This document shows positions 24,047 through 31,553 of a stretch of 40,107 nt of DNA, piece by piece (position 1 is the first letter of the stretch; every line of letters begins with the position of its first letter). The notes beneath the pieces are model-generated. The model was not told the DNA's origin. It did no database searches and worked only from the letters and a program-made list of their open reading frames with translations. A program made the position numbers and the translations under genes. The stretch is taken from positions 1 through 40,107 of the forward strand of contig JAEWGL010000143.1 of the NCBI GenBank assembly GCA_023388335.1, written 5' to 3'. The DNA comes from Pseudomonadota bacterium (GTDB lineage: Bacteria; Pseudomonadota; Gammaproteobacteria; Pseudomonadales; Pseudomonadaceae).

Positions 24047-26419
24047 GTGAGCGATTCCACACTGGTTGCAAAATTACGGGCCGAGAATGCGCGACTTATT
24101 GCCTTGCTTGATGCGCATGGCATTGAGTGGCAGCTTCCAGTTGAGCCTGTATACATTTCGGTTGGAGAGAGCAAGCCGCTTCTTAACCTTGATACAGATA
24201 GCAAACTCGCTCTTTTCCGCAGCTTGTTCAAAGGCCGTATCGATACCTACCCGTTGCGCTGGGAAAGTAGAGGTGGCAAGTCTGGTTATGCACCGGCCTG
24301 TGCCAATGAATGGCGACCTGGAATTTGTGAAAAGCCACGCATCAAATGCGGTGATTGTGGACAGCGGCAGCTCCTACCAGTAACCGACGAGGTCATTTAC
24401 CGTCACCTGGCAGGCGTCATTGTGGCTGGAGTCTATCCGTTACTTTCGGATGACACGTGCCACTTCTTCGCCGTCGATTTCGATGAGGCTGATTGGCGGG
24501 AGGATGCACTGGCGTTTGTGCATGCTTGCCGCTCTCTCAATGTTCCCGTGGCGCTGGAAATCTCGCGTTCTGGTAATGGGGCGCATGCGTGGGTTTTCTT
24601 CGAGGAAAAAGTGCCCGCGAGCGATGCTCGCCGTTTGGGTGCAGCGATCATCAGCCATGCTTGCGAGCGCACCCGACAACTATCACTCAGCTCGTACGAC
24701 CGGCTCTTCCCCAATCAGGACTATATGCCCAAGGGTGGGTTCGGCAACCTGATTGCTCTGCCACTGCAAAAACGAGCCAGGGCTAACAACCGTAGTGTTT
24801 TTGTGGATGACACGCTGGAACCTTATCCCGATCAATGGGCATTCCTCGCGTCTATTCGACGGATGAGTCTGGAAGACATCCAGCCAGTTATTAGTCAAGC
24901 TATGGGCAGTCGCGACCCGCTAGGTGTTGCCTTTGTCGATGAGCAGAACGAAGCCGAGCCTTGGAAACAACGTGAGCCAACGTCTCGGTCGTTGACCTGT
25001 CCTTTGCCTGCGACCCTTAACGTCACGCAGGCAAACCTGATTTACTTTGAAAAATCTCAACTGCCTCAGCCTTTGGCCAACCAGCTAATCCGACTCGCGG
25101 CTTTTCAAAATCCAGACTTTTACAAAGCGCAAGCGATGCGCCTGTCGGTCTGGAACAAACCCAGGATCATTGGCTGCGCGCAAAATTTCCCTCAGCATAT
25201 TGGGCTTCCTCGGGGTTGTTGGGATGCGGTACAGGACCTGTTAAATGAGTACAAAATCACCCAGCAGTTACAGGACGAACGCTTTACTGGCATTAGCCTC
25301 GACGTTAATTTCCTGGGTACTTTACGTCCAGATCAAGACGCGGCGATCCATGCTTTGATGCCACACGACACCGGGGTACTCTGTGCCCCTACAGCGTTTG
25401 GCAAAACAGTAACTGCTGCCGCACTCATCGCCAGACGTGGAGTCAACACACTGGTGTTAGTGCACCGCACAGAACTGCTCCGGCAGTGGCAAGCTCGTTT
25501 ACAAACCTTCTTGGGCTTAGGAAAAGAGGTAGTCGGTACGATAGGCGGTGGAAAGCCCAAGGCGACAGGGCGGATCGACATCGCTGTGATGCAGTCGTTA
25601 TCGCGGAAAGGGGAAATCAGTGATCTGATCAAGAATTACGGTCAGATCATTGTCGATGAGTGCCATCACCTCTCGGCGGTCTCTTTCGAAGCATTATTGC
25701 GGAGCGCACCTGCGCGCTATGTGCTGGGGTTGACGGCTACACCCATCCGCCGAGACGGGCAGCAGCCAATCATTTTCATGCAATGTGGTCCCATTCGGCA
25801 AACTGCGGCTCGACCAGAAAGCGCTCCCCATGATTTATCTGTCATTGCGCGGATGCTACCAGGTCCAGTTCCTGTACCTGAAGGCGCCGGGATACAAGAG
25901 GTCTTCAAAAGTCTTGCTGATGATGCGGGGCGTACCGCGCAGATTGTTTCGGACGTTCGCTCCGCGTATGACCAGGGTCGAAAAGTACTCGTGCTGACAC
26001 AACGTACGGAGCATGTGGATGTTCTAGAGCACGCACTGAAGGTGCATGTCGAAAACCTATACACCCTCCACGGACGAATGCCCAAGAAGCAGCGGTTAGC
26101 TCGGCTTGGAGAGCTTGAGTCCTTGCCTGAAGACGCACCTCGTGTGCTTCTTGCTACCGGTAAACTGATTGGTGAGGGTTTTGACCATCCTGCATTGGAT
26201 ACACTCGTGCTGGCTATGCCCATTTCCTGGCGAGGAATTCTCCAGCAATACACCGGTCGGCTGCATCGAGCGCACACTGCCAAGACTGACGTGCAAGTCA
26301 TCGATTTTGTGGATGAGGGCAACCTCGCATTACTGCGGATGTGGGAAAAGCGAAAAATGGGCTACAAGACGATGGGTTACCGGATGGCGGACTCTCTGGT
26401 CACTATGAAACTGCTCTAG
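24047..26419 (+). CDS. TOTE-type primase-helicase (AEP primase plus SF2 helicase)
   Basis: A 790-residue fusion. A short coiled-coil start (KLRAENARLIALL) leads to an archaeo-eukaryotic primase domain with zinc-type cysteines C85, C94, C101 and C104, the catalytic DFD (144-146) and SRSGNGAH (173-180). An SF2 helicase follows: APTAFGKT (447-454), DECHH (537-541), TATP (563-566) and QYTGRLHR near 750. This is the architecture of the primase-helicases described as TOTE conflict systems, thought to act against invading DNA or in element maintenance. I see no nuclease domain, which some such systems carry. The start is GTG 24047, with only a weak ribosome site. It is the last cargo gene, about 230 bp before the right-end sites. 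Confidence 0.85.
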   Translation: MSDSTLVAKLRAENARLIALLDAHGIEWQLPVEPVYISVGESKPLLNLDTDSKLALFRSLFKGRIDTYPLRWESRGGKSGYAPACANEWRPGICEKPRIKCGDCGQRQLLPVTDEVIYRHLAGVIVAGVYPLLSDDTCHFFAVDFDEADWREDALAFVHACRSLNVPVALEISRSGNGAHAWVFFEEKVPASDARRLGAAIISHACERTRQLSLSSYDRLFPNQDYMPKGGFGNLIALPLQKRARANNRSVFVDDTLEPYPDQWAFLASIRRMSLEDIQPVISQAMGSRDPLGVAFVDEQNEAEPWKQREPTSRSLTCPLPATLNVTQANLIYFEKSQLPQPLANQLIRLAAFQNPDFYKAQAMRLSVWNKPRIIGCAQNFPQHIGLPRGCWDAVQDLLNEYKITQQLQDERFTGISLDVNFLGTLRPDQDAAIHALMPHDTGVLCAPTAFGKTVTAAALIARRGVNTLVLVHRTELLRQWQARLQTFLGLGKEVVGTIGGGKPKATGRIDIAVMQSLSRKGEISDLIKNYGQIIVDECHHLSAVSFEALLRSAPARYVLGLTATPIRRDGQQPIIFMQCGPIRQTAARPESAPHDLSVIARMLPGPVPVPEGAGIQEVFKSLADDAGRTAQIVSDVRSAYDQGRKVLVLTQRTEHVDVLEHALKVHVENLYTLHGRMPKKQRLARLGELESLPEDAPRVLLATGKLIGEGFDHPALDTLVLAMPISWRGILQQYTGRLHRAHTAKTDVQVIDFVDEGNLALLRMWEKRKMGYKTMGYRMADSLVTMKLL

Positions 26420-26653
26420 CTAGGGGGCTGGGGTCTATGCCTATTCCGCTGCTGGGTGACTGGTTACAGTGGCGTAATGCTTCTTGTGAAAGCCGTTCTT
26501 CCATCATTGGTGTCTGCATCTTTCGCCATGCAGAGAGGAGGTGTGAGGCTGCCTGATTGCCTGAAGCGCATTACGCACCCGCCATCCTTTTGAATTCGGG
26601 CTCTGGCTTCAGCCAGTAGGAGCTATGAGTAACGTGGGAAACTGGTTCGGAAA
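26420..26653. other. Non-coding right arm of the transposon
   Basis: Between the primase-helicase stop and the first right-end repeat there is no convincing gene, terminator or RNA. Confidence 0.6.
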
Positions 26654-26787
26654 CGACATTTAATAGAGCCAGGAAATCGCAATACGACATGAATTAGGTT
26701 TCAGATGCGACATTTATCGTGCCCATGTTCCACGTGGAACCCCCATTCCACCGGGGGTAGCCAGGACAATTAATGTGCCCATCGACA
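26654..26787. repeat. Transposon right end: inverted repeat and TnsB-type sites
   Basis: The terminal repeat is 26770-26787. Further CGACA motifs in the inverted orientation end at 26658, 26689 and 26712. A diverged copy of the terminal motif (GTGCCCAT at 26719-26726) follows them. The 57 bp between that copy and the terminal repeat hold the parS sequence and a small GC-rich hairpin (ACCCCC 26739-26744, GGGGGT 26753-26758). Confidence 0.85.
26726..26741. promoter_or_regulatory. parS-like ParB binding site inside the transposon end
   Basis: TGTTCCACGTGGAACC contains the 14-bp perfect palindrome GTTCCACGTGGAAC (26727-26740). From memory it equals the best chromosomal parS sites of Pseudomonas, which cluster near oriC and are bound by the host ParB. 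It lies 46 bp inside the right boundary, so it belongs to the transposon and not to the host sequence at this locus. Confidence 0.85.
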
Positions 26788-26792
26788 TACGT
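26788..26792. repeat. Target-site duplication TACGT, right copy
   Basis: Identical to 945-949. Joining 949 to 26793 gives the presumed empty site: gyrB stop, TACGT, then GCAGCGCTG and the terminator. Confidence 0.93.
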
Positions 26793-26800
26793 GCAGCGCT

Positions 26801-26840
26801 GAAAACAAGAATCCCGGCCTAGGCTGGGATTTTTGTTTTC
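26801..26840 (+). terminator. Original gyrB terminator, displaced by the insertion
   Basis: GAAAACAAGAATCCC pairs with GGGATTTTTGTTTTC around GGCC/GGCT, giving a long stem with A-tract and T-tract on its arms. In the empty site it would start 13 bp after the gyrB stop. Beyond it (26841-26958) I see only the leader of the next gene. Confidence 0.85.
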
Positions 26841-26958
26841 TGGCTTACACGAGGCGCGACGGGGTACATTCGGATGGAAACTCTGGAGCGCCTCTTGATA
26901 AAGCGCTTGCACTGCCTAGACCTCGAGTAAGGCAGGACCGAATCTCTGGAGCGTTGCA

Positions 26959-27843
26959 ATGCACATTGGCAGCAACCTGTACGTGGAAGCCGTGTTCGAT
27001 CAGGCGACCTCGACCCTCAGTTACCTGGCCATGGACTGTACTTCGATGCACTGTGCGCTGATCGACAGCGTACTCGGCTACGATCCCAAGTCCGGGCGCA
27101 CCAATACCCACTCGGCGGATAACCTGATAGGCCGGGTGAAAGCGCTGGGTGCCCACGTGCGGTGGATACTCGAAACCCATGTACATGCCGATCATCTGTC
27201 GGCCGGCGCCTACCTCAAGGCGGTGCTGGGCGGTGAGATCGCTATCGGCAGTCGTATTACCCAGGTGCAGAAGGTCTTTGGTGCGTTGTTCAATGCCGAG
27301 CCCGGGTTCGCCCGCGATGGCAGCCAGTTCGATGTGCTGCTGGAGGATGGGCAGGAACTGGTGCTCGGTGCCTTACGCATTCACGTCCTGCATACGCCTG
27401 GGCACACCCCGGCCTGCGTCACCTACGTGGTCGAGGATGGGGATGAAGGCGCGGCCTTTGTGGGGGACACAGTGTTCATGCCTGACTACGGCACGGCCCG
27501 CTGCGATTTTCCCGGCGCCGATGCCCGTACGCTGTACCGCTCGATCCGCCGCATTCTCGCCCTCCCCGCACAGACGCGCCTGTTCATGTGCCACGACTAC
27601 CTGCCCGGCGGGCGCGAGCTGCGCTATGTGAGCAGCGTGGCCGAGCAGCGCAGCGCCAATGTGCATATCCATGACGGCATCAGCGAAGACGCTTTCGTGG
27701 CCATGCGCGAAGCGCGCGATGCGACCCTCGAAATGCCCGTGCTGATCCTGCCCTCTGTGCAGGTCAACATGCGCAGCGGTCAGCTACCTGAAGCGGAAGC
27801 CAACGGTATCCGCTACCTGAAGATTCCCCTGAACGTGCTATGA
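26959..27843 (+). CDS. Metallo-beta-lactamase-fold hydrolase, persulfide dioxygenase-like
   Basis: A 294-residue metallo-beta-lactamase-fold protein with THVHADH (H74, H76, D78, H79), HTPGHTP and GDTVFMPDYGTARCDFPGA, plus HDYLPGGR near residue 214. This set of motifs is shared with the ETHE1/Blh group, which oxidises glutathione persulfide or handles reactive sulfur. The TSUP-type exporter downstream supports a sulfur role, as in known Blh-TauE gene pairs. The ATG at 26959 has GGAG about 8 nt upstream. It is the first host gene after the transposon and would follow gyrB in an uninterrupted genome. Substrate is not proven by sequence. Confidence 0.88.
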   Translation: MHIGSNLYVEAVFDQATSTLSYLAMDCTSMHCALIDSVLGYDPKSGRTNTHSADNLIGRVKALGAHVRWILETHVHADHLSAGAYLKAVLGGEIAIGSRITQVQKVFGALFNAEPGFARDGSQFDVLLEDGQELVLGALRIHVLHTPGHTPACVTYVVEDGDEGAAFVGDTVFMPDYGTARCDFPGADARTLYRSIRRILALPAQTRLFMCHDYLPGGRELRYVSSVAEQRSANVHIHDGISEDAFVAMREARDATLEMPVLILPSVQVNMRSGQLPEAEANGIRYLKIPLNVL

Positions 27844-27879
27844 GCACGTCACGAATAACGGCCTTGCAAGGAAGCCTCT

Positions 27880-27963
27880 ATGTCCTCCCAGGTTATCCCC
27901 AGCCTATTCCACACCGTGATCACCCTTACCGCGAGCGAGCTGACTACTGAGGACCAGCAGTGA
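27880..27963 (+). CDS. Tiny ORF coupled to the exporter gene (27 aa)
   Basis: ATG 27880 has AAGGAAG about 7 nt upstream and opens a 27-residue frame (MSSQVIPSLFHTVITLTASE, then LTTEDQQ). Its TGA overlaps the GTG start of the exporter by 4 nt (GTGA). Translation of this frame would deliver ribosomes to the exporter, which lacks its own strong site. It may be a leader peptide or the remnant of a longer gene. No family is recognised. Confidence 0.45.
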   Translation: MSSQVIPSLFHTVITLTASELTTEDQQ

Positions 27964-28778
27964 TCGAGCATCACCTGCTGGGGCTGACACTTGGCGCGGT
28001 CATCGGCGCGGTGCTGGGATTGACCGGGGCCGGCGGTGGCATCCTTGCCGTGCCGTTGCTGGTCTTTGGCTTGGGCCTGTCGATGGTCGAGGCGGCCCCG
28101 ATCGGCTTGCTAGCGGTCGGGCTGGCCGCGGCAGTCGGTGCATTGCTGGGGCTGCGCCAAGGGCTGGTACGCTACCGGGCGGCACTGTTCGTCGCGCTCA
28201 TTGGCATCGCGACGGCGCCCCTTGGCTTGCTGCTCGCTCACCGCTTGCCCAACCGGCCACTGGCGCTGGTCTTCGCCCTGGTGCTGGTCTATGCCTGCCT
28301 GCGCATCTGGCGCAGGGCGAGCCGTGAACGACGCGGCGAGCCGTCCTGCGGCCCACGGCAGATCATGCCCTGCGTGCTCAACCCGAGTCAGGGACGGCTA
28401 CGTTGGACCCTGCCCTGCGCTCGTGCCTTGGCCTGCACCGGTCTGCTATCGGGATTATTGTCCGGCCTGCTCGGGGTGGGCGGCGGCTTCGTGATCATTC
28501 CTGCGCTCAACCGCTACACCAACCTGGACATGAAGAGCATCGTCGCCACCTCGCTGGCGGTCATCGCCCTGGTGTCTACCGGCAGCGTGATCAGTGCCAG
28601 CCTCGCGGGCGTCATGCAGTGGGGCGTGGGCGCGCCCTTCGCCGTGGGCGCGGTGCTGGGTCTGCTGCTCGCGCGGCCGCTGGCCAGCAGGCTGGCTGGG
28701 CCACGCTTGCAGCAATTGTTTGCCCTCGCAGGGCTAGTGGCGGCCTTGCTGCTAGCGGGTAACGCGCTGCTGGGCTGA
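27960..28778 (+). CDS. TSUP family (TauE/SafE) membrane exporter
   Basis: A 272-residue integral membrane protein with about eight hydrophobic segments in two repeats. Each repeat starts with a glycine-rich motif (VLGLTGAGGGILAVPLL near residue 20; LLGVGGGFVIIPAL near 170), the hallmark of TauE/SafE sulfite and organosulfonate exporters. It would export a sulfur anion, probably a product of the upstream hydrolase. The GTG start at 27960 overlaps the stop of a 27-codon ORF. It ends 2 bp before the stop of the convergent LysR gene. Confidence 0.88.
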   Translation: MIEHHLLGLTLGAVIGAVLGLTGAGGGILAVPLLVFGLGLSMVEAAPIGLLAVGLAAAVGALLGLRQGLVRYRAALFVALIGIATAPLGLLLAHRLPNRPLALVFALVLVYACLRIWRRASRERRGEPSCGPRQIMPCVLNPSQGRLRWTLPCARALACTGLLSGLLSGLLGVGGGFVIIPALNRYTNLDMKSIVATSLAVIALVSTGSVISASLAGVMQWGVGAPFAVGAVLGLLLARPLASRLAGPRLQQLFALAGLVAALLLAGNALLG

Positions 28779-28780
28779 GG

Positions 28781-29668
28781 CTAATGGGCGAGCAGCTCGT
28801 CCTGCTCTTGGGCGCACAGGGCCAAGAGATAGTCCCACACTACCCGCAAGCGTACCGACTTGTGCAGCTCCCGGCGGGTACAGATCCAGTAGCTACGCTG
28901 AATGGTCTCGCTGGGCAGCACCCGCACCAGTTGCGGGTCATGCCGGGCCATGTAGTTGGGTAGCACAGCAATACCCAAGCCTGCGCGCGCCGCCTGCTGC
29001 TGGGCGATCACGCTGGTGCTGCGAAAGACCACGTTCGGCGCCCGGCAAAAGCTGTTGAGAAACAGCAGCTCCTGGCTGAACAACAGGTCATCGACGTAGC
29101 CGATCCAGCTATGGCGGGCCAGATCCTCGCGGTGCTGCAGCGCCGGTCCCTTGGCCAGGTATTCGCGGCTGGCATAGAGCGCCAGGCGGTAGTCGGTCAG
29201 TTTGCGGGTAATCAGCAAGTCTGCATTGGGCCGCTCCAGGTGGATGCTGATCTCGGCTTCGCGATTCAGGATGCTGACGAAGCGTGGCACCGCCACCAAT
29301 TCCACCTCCAGCCCCGGGTAGCGCTCGAACAATTGATTCATCCGTGGGGTGAAGAACATGATGCCGATGCCCTCGGTGACCCCCAGGCGGATCTTGCCCA
29401 GGGGCGTGATCGCCTGGGTGATCTCTTCCTGTGCCAGCAGGGCCACGTTTTCCATGGCCTCAGCGTGCTTGAGCAGGGCTTGGCCCGAGGGCGTGAGCTC
29501 GTAGCCTTGGGCATGCTGGACGAACAAGGCGGTGCCCAGGCTTTGCTCGATATTCTCGATATGCCGGGCCACGGTGCTGTGGGTGGTGTTGAGGCGTTTG
29601 GCCGCGGAAAGCAGGCGGCCACTGCGCTGCAACTCGAGGAAAAACCGCAGATCATTCCAGTCGAACAT
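28781..29668 (-). CDS. LysR-family transcriptional regulator
   Basis: A 295-residue LysR-type regulator. The N-terminal winged helix (WNDLRFFLELQRSGRLLSAA, then LNTTHSTVARHIENIEQSLG) is followed by the substrate-binding domain from about residue 90. It belongs to the compact subgroup that begins with a WNDLRFFL pattern. It is divergent from the GMC oxidoreductase gene across 137 bp. In that gap CGCGAAAT occurs twice as a direct repeat at 29725 and 29746, two helical turns apart, as suits a regulator contacting one DNA face. It probably controls the oxidoreductase and transporter genes in response to their substrate, which is unknown. Confidence 0.9.
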   Translation of the reverse strand: MFDWNDLRFFLELQRSGRLLSAAKRLNTTHSTVARHIENIEQSLGTALFVQHAQGYELTPSGQALLKHAEAMENVALLAQEEITQAITPLGKIRLGVTEGIGIMFFTPRMNQLFERYPGLEVELVAVPRFVSILNREAEISIHLERPNADLLITRKLTDYRLALYASREYLAKGPALQHREDLARHSWIGYVDDLLFSQELLFLNSFCRAPNVVFRSTSVIAQQQAARAGLGIAVLPNYMARHDPQLVRVLPSETIQRSYWICTRRELHKSVRLRVVWDYLLALCAQEQDELLAH

Positions 29669-29724
29669 GCTCTTCCTTGTGAATCAGGTGTTCACGGGCG
29701 TTGTGCTAAAACGCACAGCAGTTG

Positions 29725-29753
29725 CGCGAAATCTAACGTTTCCTTCGCGAAAT
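29725..29753. promoter_or_regulatory. Direct repeat CGCGAAAT in the LysR-GMC intergenic region
   Basis: Two copies (29725-29732, 29746-29753) spaced 21 bp centre to centre, between the divergent LysR and GMC genes. Likely regulator contacts, or chance in a short region. Confidence 0.35.
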
Positions 29754-29805
29754 TAATCAATAACATGGACAGGGACAAGAACAATAATCAGGCGCGAGGT
29801 TACAC

Positions 29806-31455
29806 ATGCCATCAGCCGATTCTGTTTACGATTATGTAGTGGTCGGCGCGGGCCCTGCCGGGTGCCTGCTGGCCAACCGGCTGTCCGCCGATCCTGCCAG
29901 TCGGGTCCTGCTGCTTGAGGCAGGTGGGCGCGACAACTATCCCTGGATTCACATCCCCGTCGGCTATCTCTACTGCATCGGCAATCCCCGTACCGATTGG
30001 TGCTTCAAGACCGAAGCTCAGCCGGGCCTCAATGGTCGCAGCCTAGGGTACCCGCGTGGCAAGGTGCTCGGTGGCTGTTCGTCGATCAACGGCATGATCT
30101 ACATGCGAGGCCAGGCGGCGGACTACGATCGCTGGGCCGAACAGGGTAATGCCGGCTGGTCGTGGCAGGATGTCCTTCCGCTGTTCAAGGCCAGCGAAAA
30201 CCACCATGCCGGCGCCAACGACCACCACGGCGCGGAGGGTGAATGGCGGGTCGAGCAGCAACGCTACAGCTGGCCGATCCTCGATGCTTTCCGCGAGGCG
30301 GCGGCCCAGGCAGGCATTGCCAATGTGGCCGACTTCAATACCGGCGATAACGAAGGCTGTGGGTATTTCCAGGTCAACCAGCGCAGCGGTATCCGCTGGA
30401 ATTCGGCCAAGGCCTTCTTGCGGCCGGTACTTTCCCGCCCCAACCTCACGGTGCTGACCGGCGTTCAGGTCGATCAGGTCGTGCTCGACAACACCCGTGC
30501 CTGTGCGGTGAAGGCCTACTGGGAAGGCACATGGCACAGCTTCAGGGCGCGCCGCGAAATCGTTCTCTGCGCCGGTGCGGTGGGCTCGCCCGGAATCCTG
30601 CAACGCTCGGGCATCGGCCCGCGCAAGCTGCTCGAGAGCCTGGGAATCGGCGTTCGCCATGAGGTGCCCGGCGTGGGCGGTAACCTGCAAGATCATCTGC
30701 AACTGCGCTTGATCTACCAGATCCGCAACACCCGTACTCTCAACCAGATGGCCAACAGCCTGTGGGGCAAGATGGGCATGGGCTTGCGTTACCTCTACGA
30801 CCGCAGTGGCCCGTTGGCCATGGCGCCGAGCCAGCTCGGCGCTTTCGTGCGCTCCGGACCGGAGCAGGCCACGGCCAACCTGCAGTATCACGTGCAGCCG
30901 CTGTCCCTTGAGCGGTTCGGCGAGCCGCTGCACCGCTTTCCGGCGTTCACCGCCTCGGTGTGCAACTTGCGCCCGGTCAGCCGCGGCCGGATTGACATCC
31001 GCTCCGCGGATATGACCGAGGCGCCGTTGATCGATCCCAATTACCTGAGTGATCCCGAAGACCTTCGTGTCGCGGCCCAGGCCATCCGCATCACCCGTGG
31101 CATTGTCCGCTCCCCTGCCCTGGCGGCCTTTGCGCCGCTGGAGTACCTGCCGGGGCCTGCGCTGGAAAGCGAAGCGCAGCTGCGAGAGGCGGCCGGCCAG
31201 ATCGGCACCACGATCTTCCATCCCGTGGGCACCTGCCGCATGGGCAGCGGTGCGCTGGACGTGGTCGATGATCAACTGCGCGTGCACGGTGTGCCAGGCC
31301 TGCGCGTCGCGGATGCCTCGATCATGCCGCAGATCGTTTCGGGCAATACCTGTTCACCTACGCTGATGATCGCCGAAAAGGCGGCACAACTGATCCTCAA
31401 GGGGGCGGCGACCACCATCAACCTTAACGACACAAGCGCGATACCGACGCCCTGA
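29806..31455 (+). CDS. GMC family flavoprotein oxidoreductase (choline dehydrogenase-like)
   Basis: A 549-residue FAD enzyme that oxidises an alcohol. The N-terminal FAD-binding motif is VVVGAGPAGCLLANRLS. The GMC signature 1 is near residue 80-100 (GKVLGGCSSINGMIYMRG) and signature 2 near 255-270 (GAVGSPGILQRSGIGP). The C-terminal part has HPVGTCRMG and ADASIMPQIVSGNTCSPT with the active-site histidine and asparagine. It is like BetA/AlkJ-type dehydrogenases, but the substrate cannot be told from sequence. It is followed 98 bp later by an MHS transporter on the same strand, likely its uptake partner, and is divergent from a LysR regulator. Confidence 0.92.
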   Translation: MPSADSVYDYVVVGAGPAGCLLANRLSADPASRVLLLEAGGRDNYPWIHIPVGYLYCIGNPRTDWCFKTEAQPGLNGRSLGYPRGKVLGGCSSINGMIYMRGQAADYDRWAEQGNAGWSWQDVLPLFKASENHHAGANDHHGAEGEWRVEQQRYSWPILDAFREAAAQAGIANVADFNTGDNEGCGYFQVNQRSGIRWNSAKAFLRPVLSRPNLTVLTGVQVDQVVLDNTRACAVKAYWEGTWHSFRARREIVLCAGAVGSPGILQRSGIGPRKLLESLGIGVRHEVPGVGGNLQDHLQLRLIYQIRNTRTLNQMANSLWGKMGMGLRYLYDRSGPLAMAPSQLGAFVRSGPEQATANLQYHVQPLSLERFGEPLHRFPAFTASVCNLRPVSRGRIDIRSADMTEAPLIDPNYLSDPEDLRVAAQAIRITRGIVRSPALAAFAPLEYLPGPALESEAQLREAAGQIGTTIFHPVGTCRMGSGALDVVDDQLRVHGVPGLRVADASIMPQIVSGNTCSPTLMIAEKAAQLILKGAATTINLNDTSAIPTP

Positions 31456-31553
31456 CCAGGGTGCGTGCAACACCGGCGGCCGTGTGGTCAGTGGCCGCCG
31501 ACAGTGGAACAAAAAGAATAATCACTGTGGCCTGCGGGCCGAGGACAGCAACG

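Larger units (their letters stand above)
950..26787. mobile_element. Tn7-like transposon inserted directly behind gyrB, 25.8 kb
   Basis: The left end reads TGTCGATGGGCACATTAA at 950-967 and the right end is its exact inverted copy at 26770-26787. The five bases outside each end are identical (TACGT at 945-949 and 26788-26792), the 5-bp duplication expected of Tn7-type transposition. Inside are tnsA, tnsB, tnsC and tniQ, all with their catalytic motifs. Cargo lies on both sides of this core: a type ISP restriction-modification enzyme, a retron, a methylase-like protein, a serine recombinase with ParB-like proteins, an ATPase/STAS-like pair and a primase-helicase. No tnsE, cas gene or CRISPR array was seen, so targeting presumably depends on TniQ reading the gyrB end. 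The perfect ends and duplication suggest a fairly recent insertion. Confidence 0.95.

Noticed and set aside
30043..31287. A 414-codon open frame on the - strand
   Set aside because: Antisense to the GMC oxidoreductase gene; histidine- and arginine-rich composition typical of a shadow frame.
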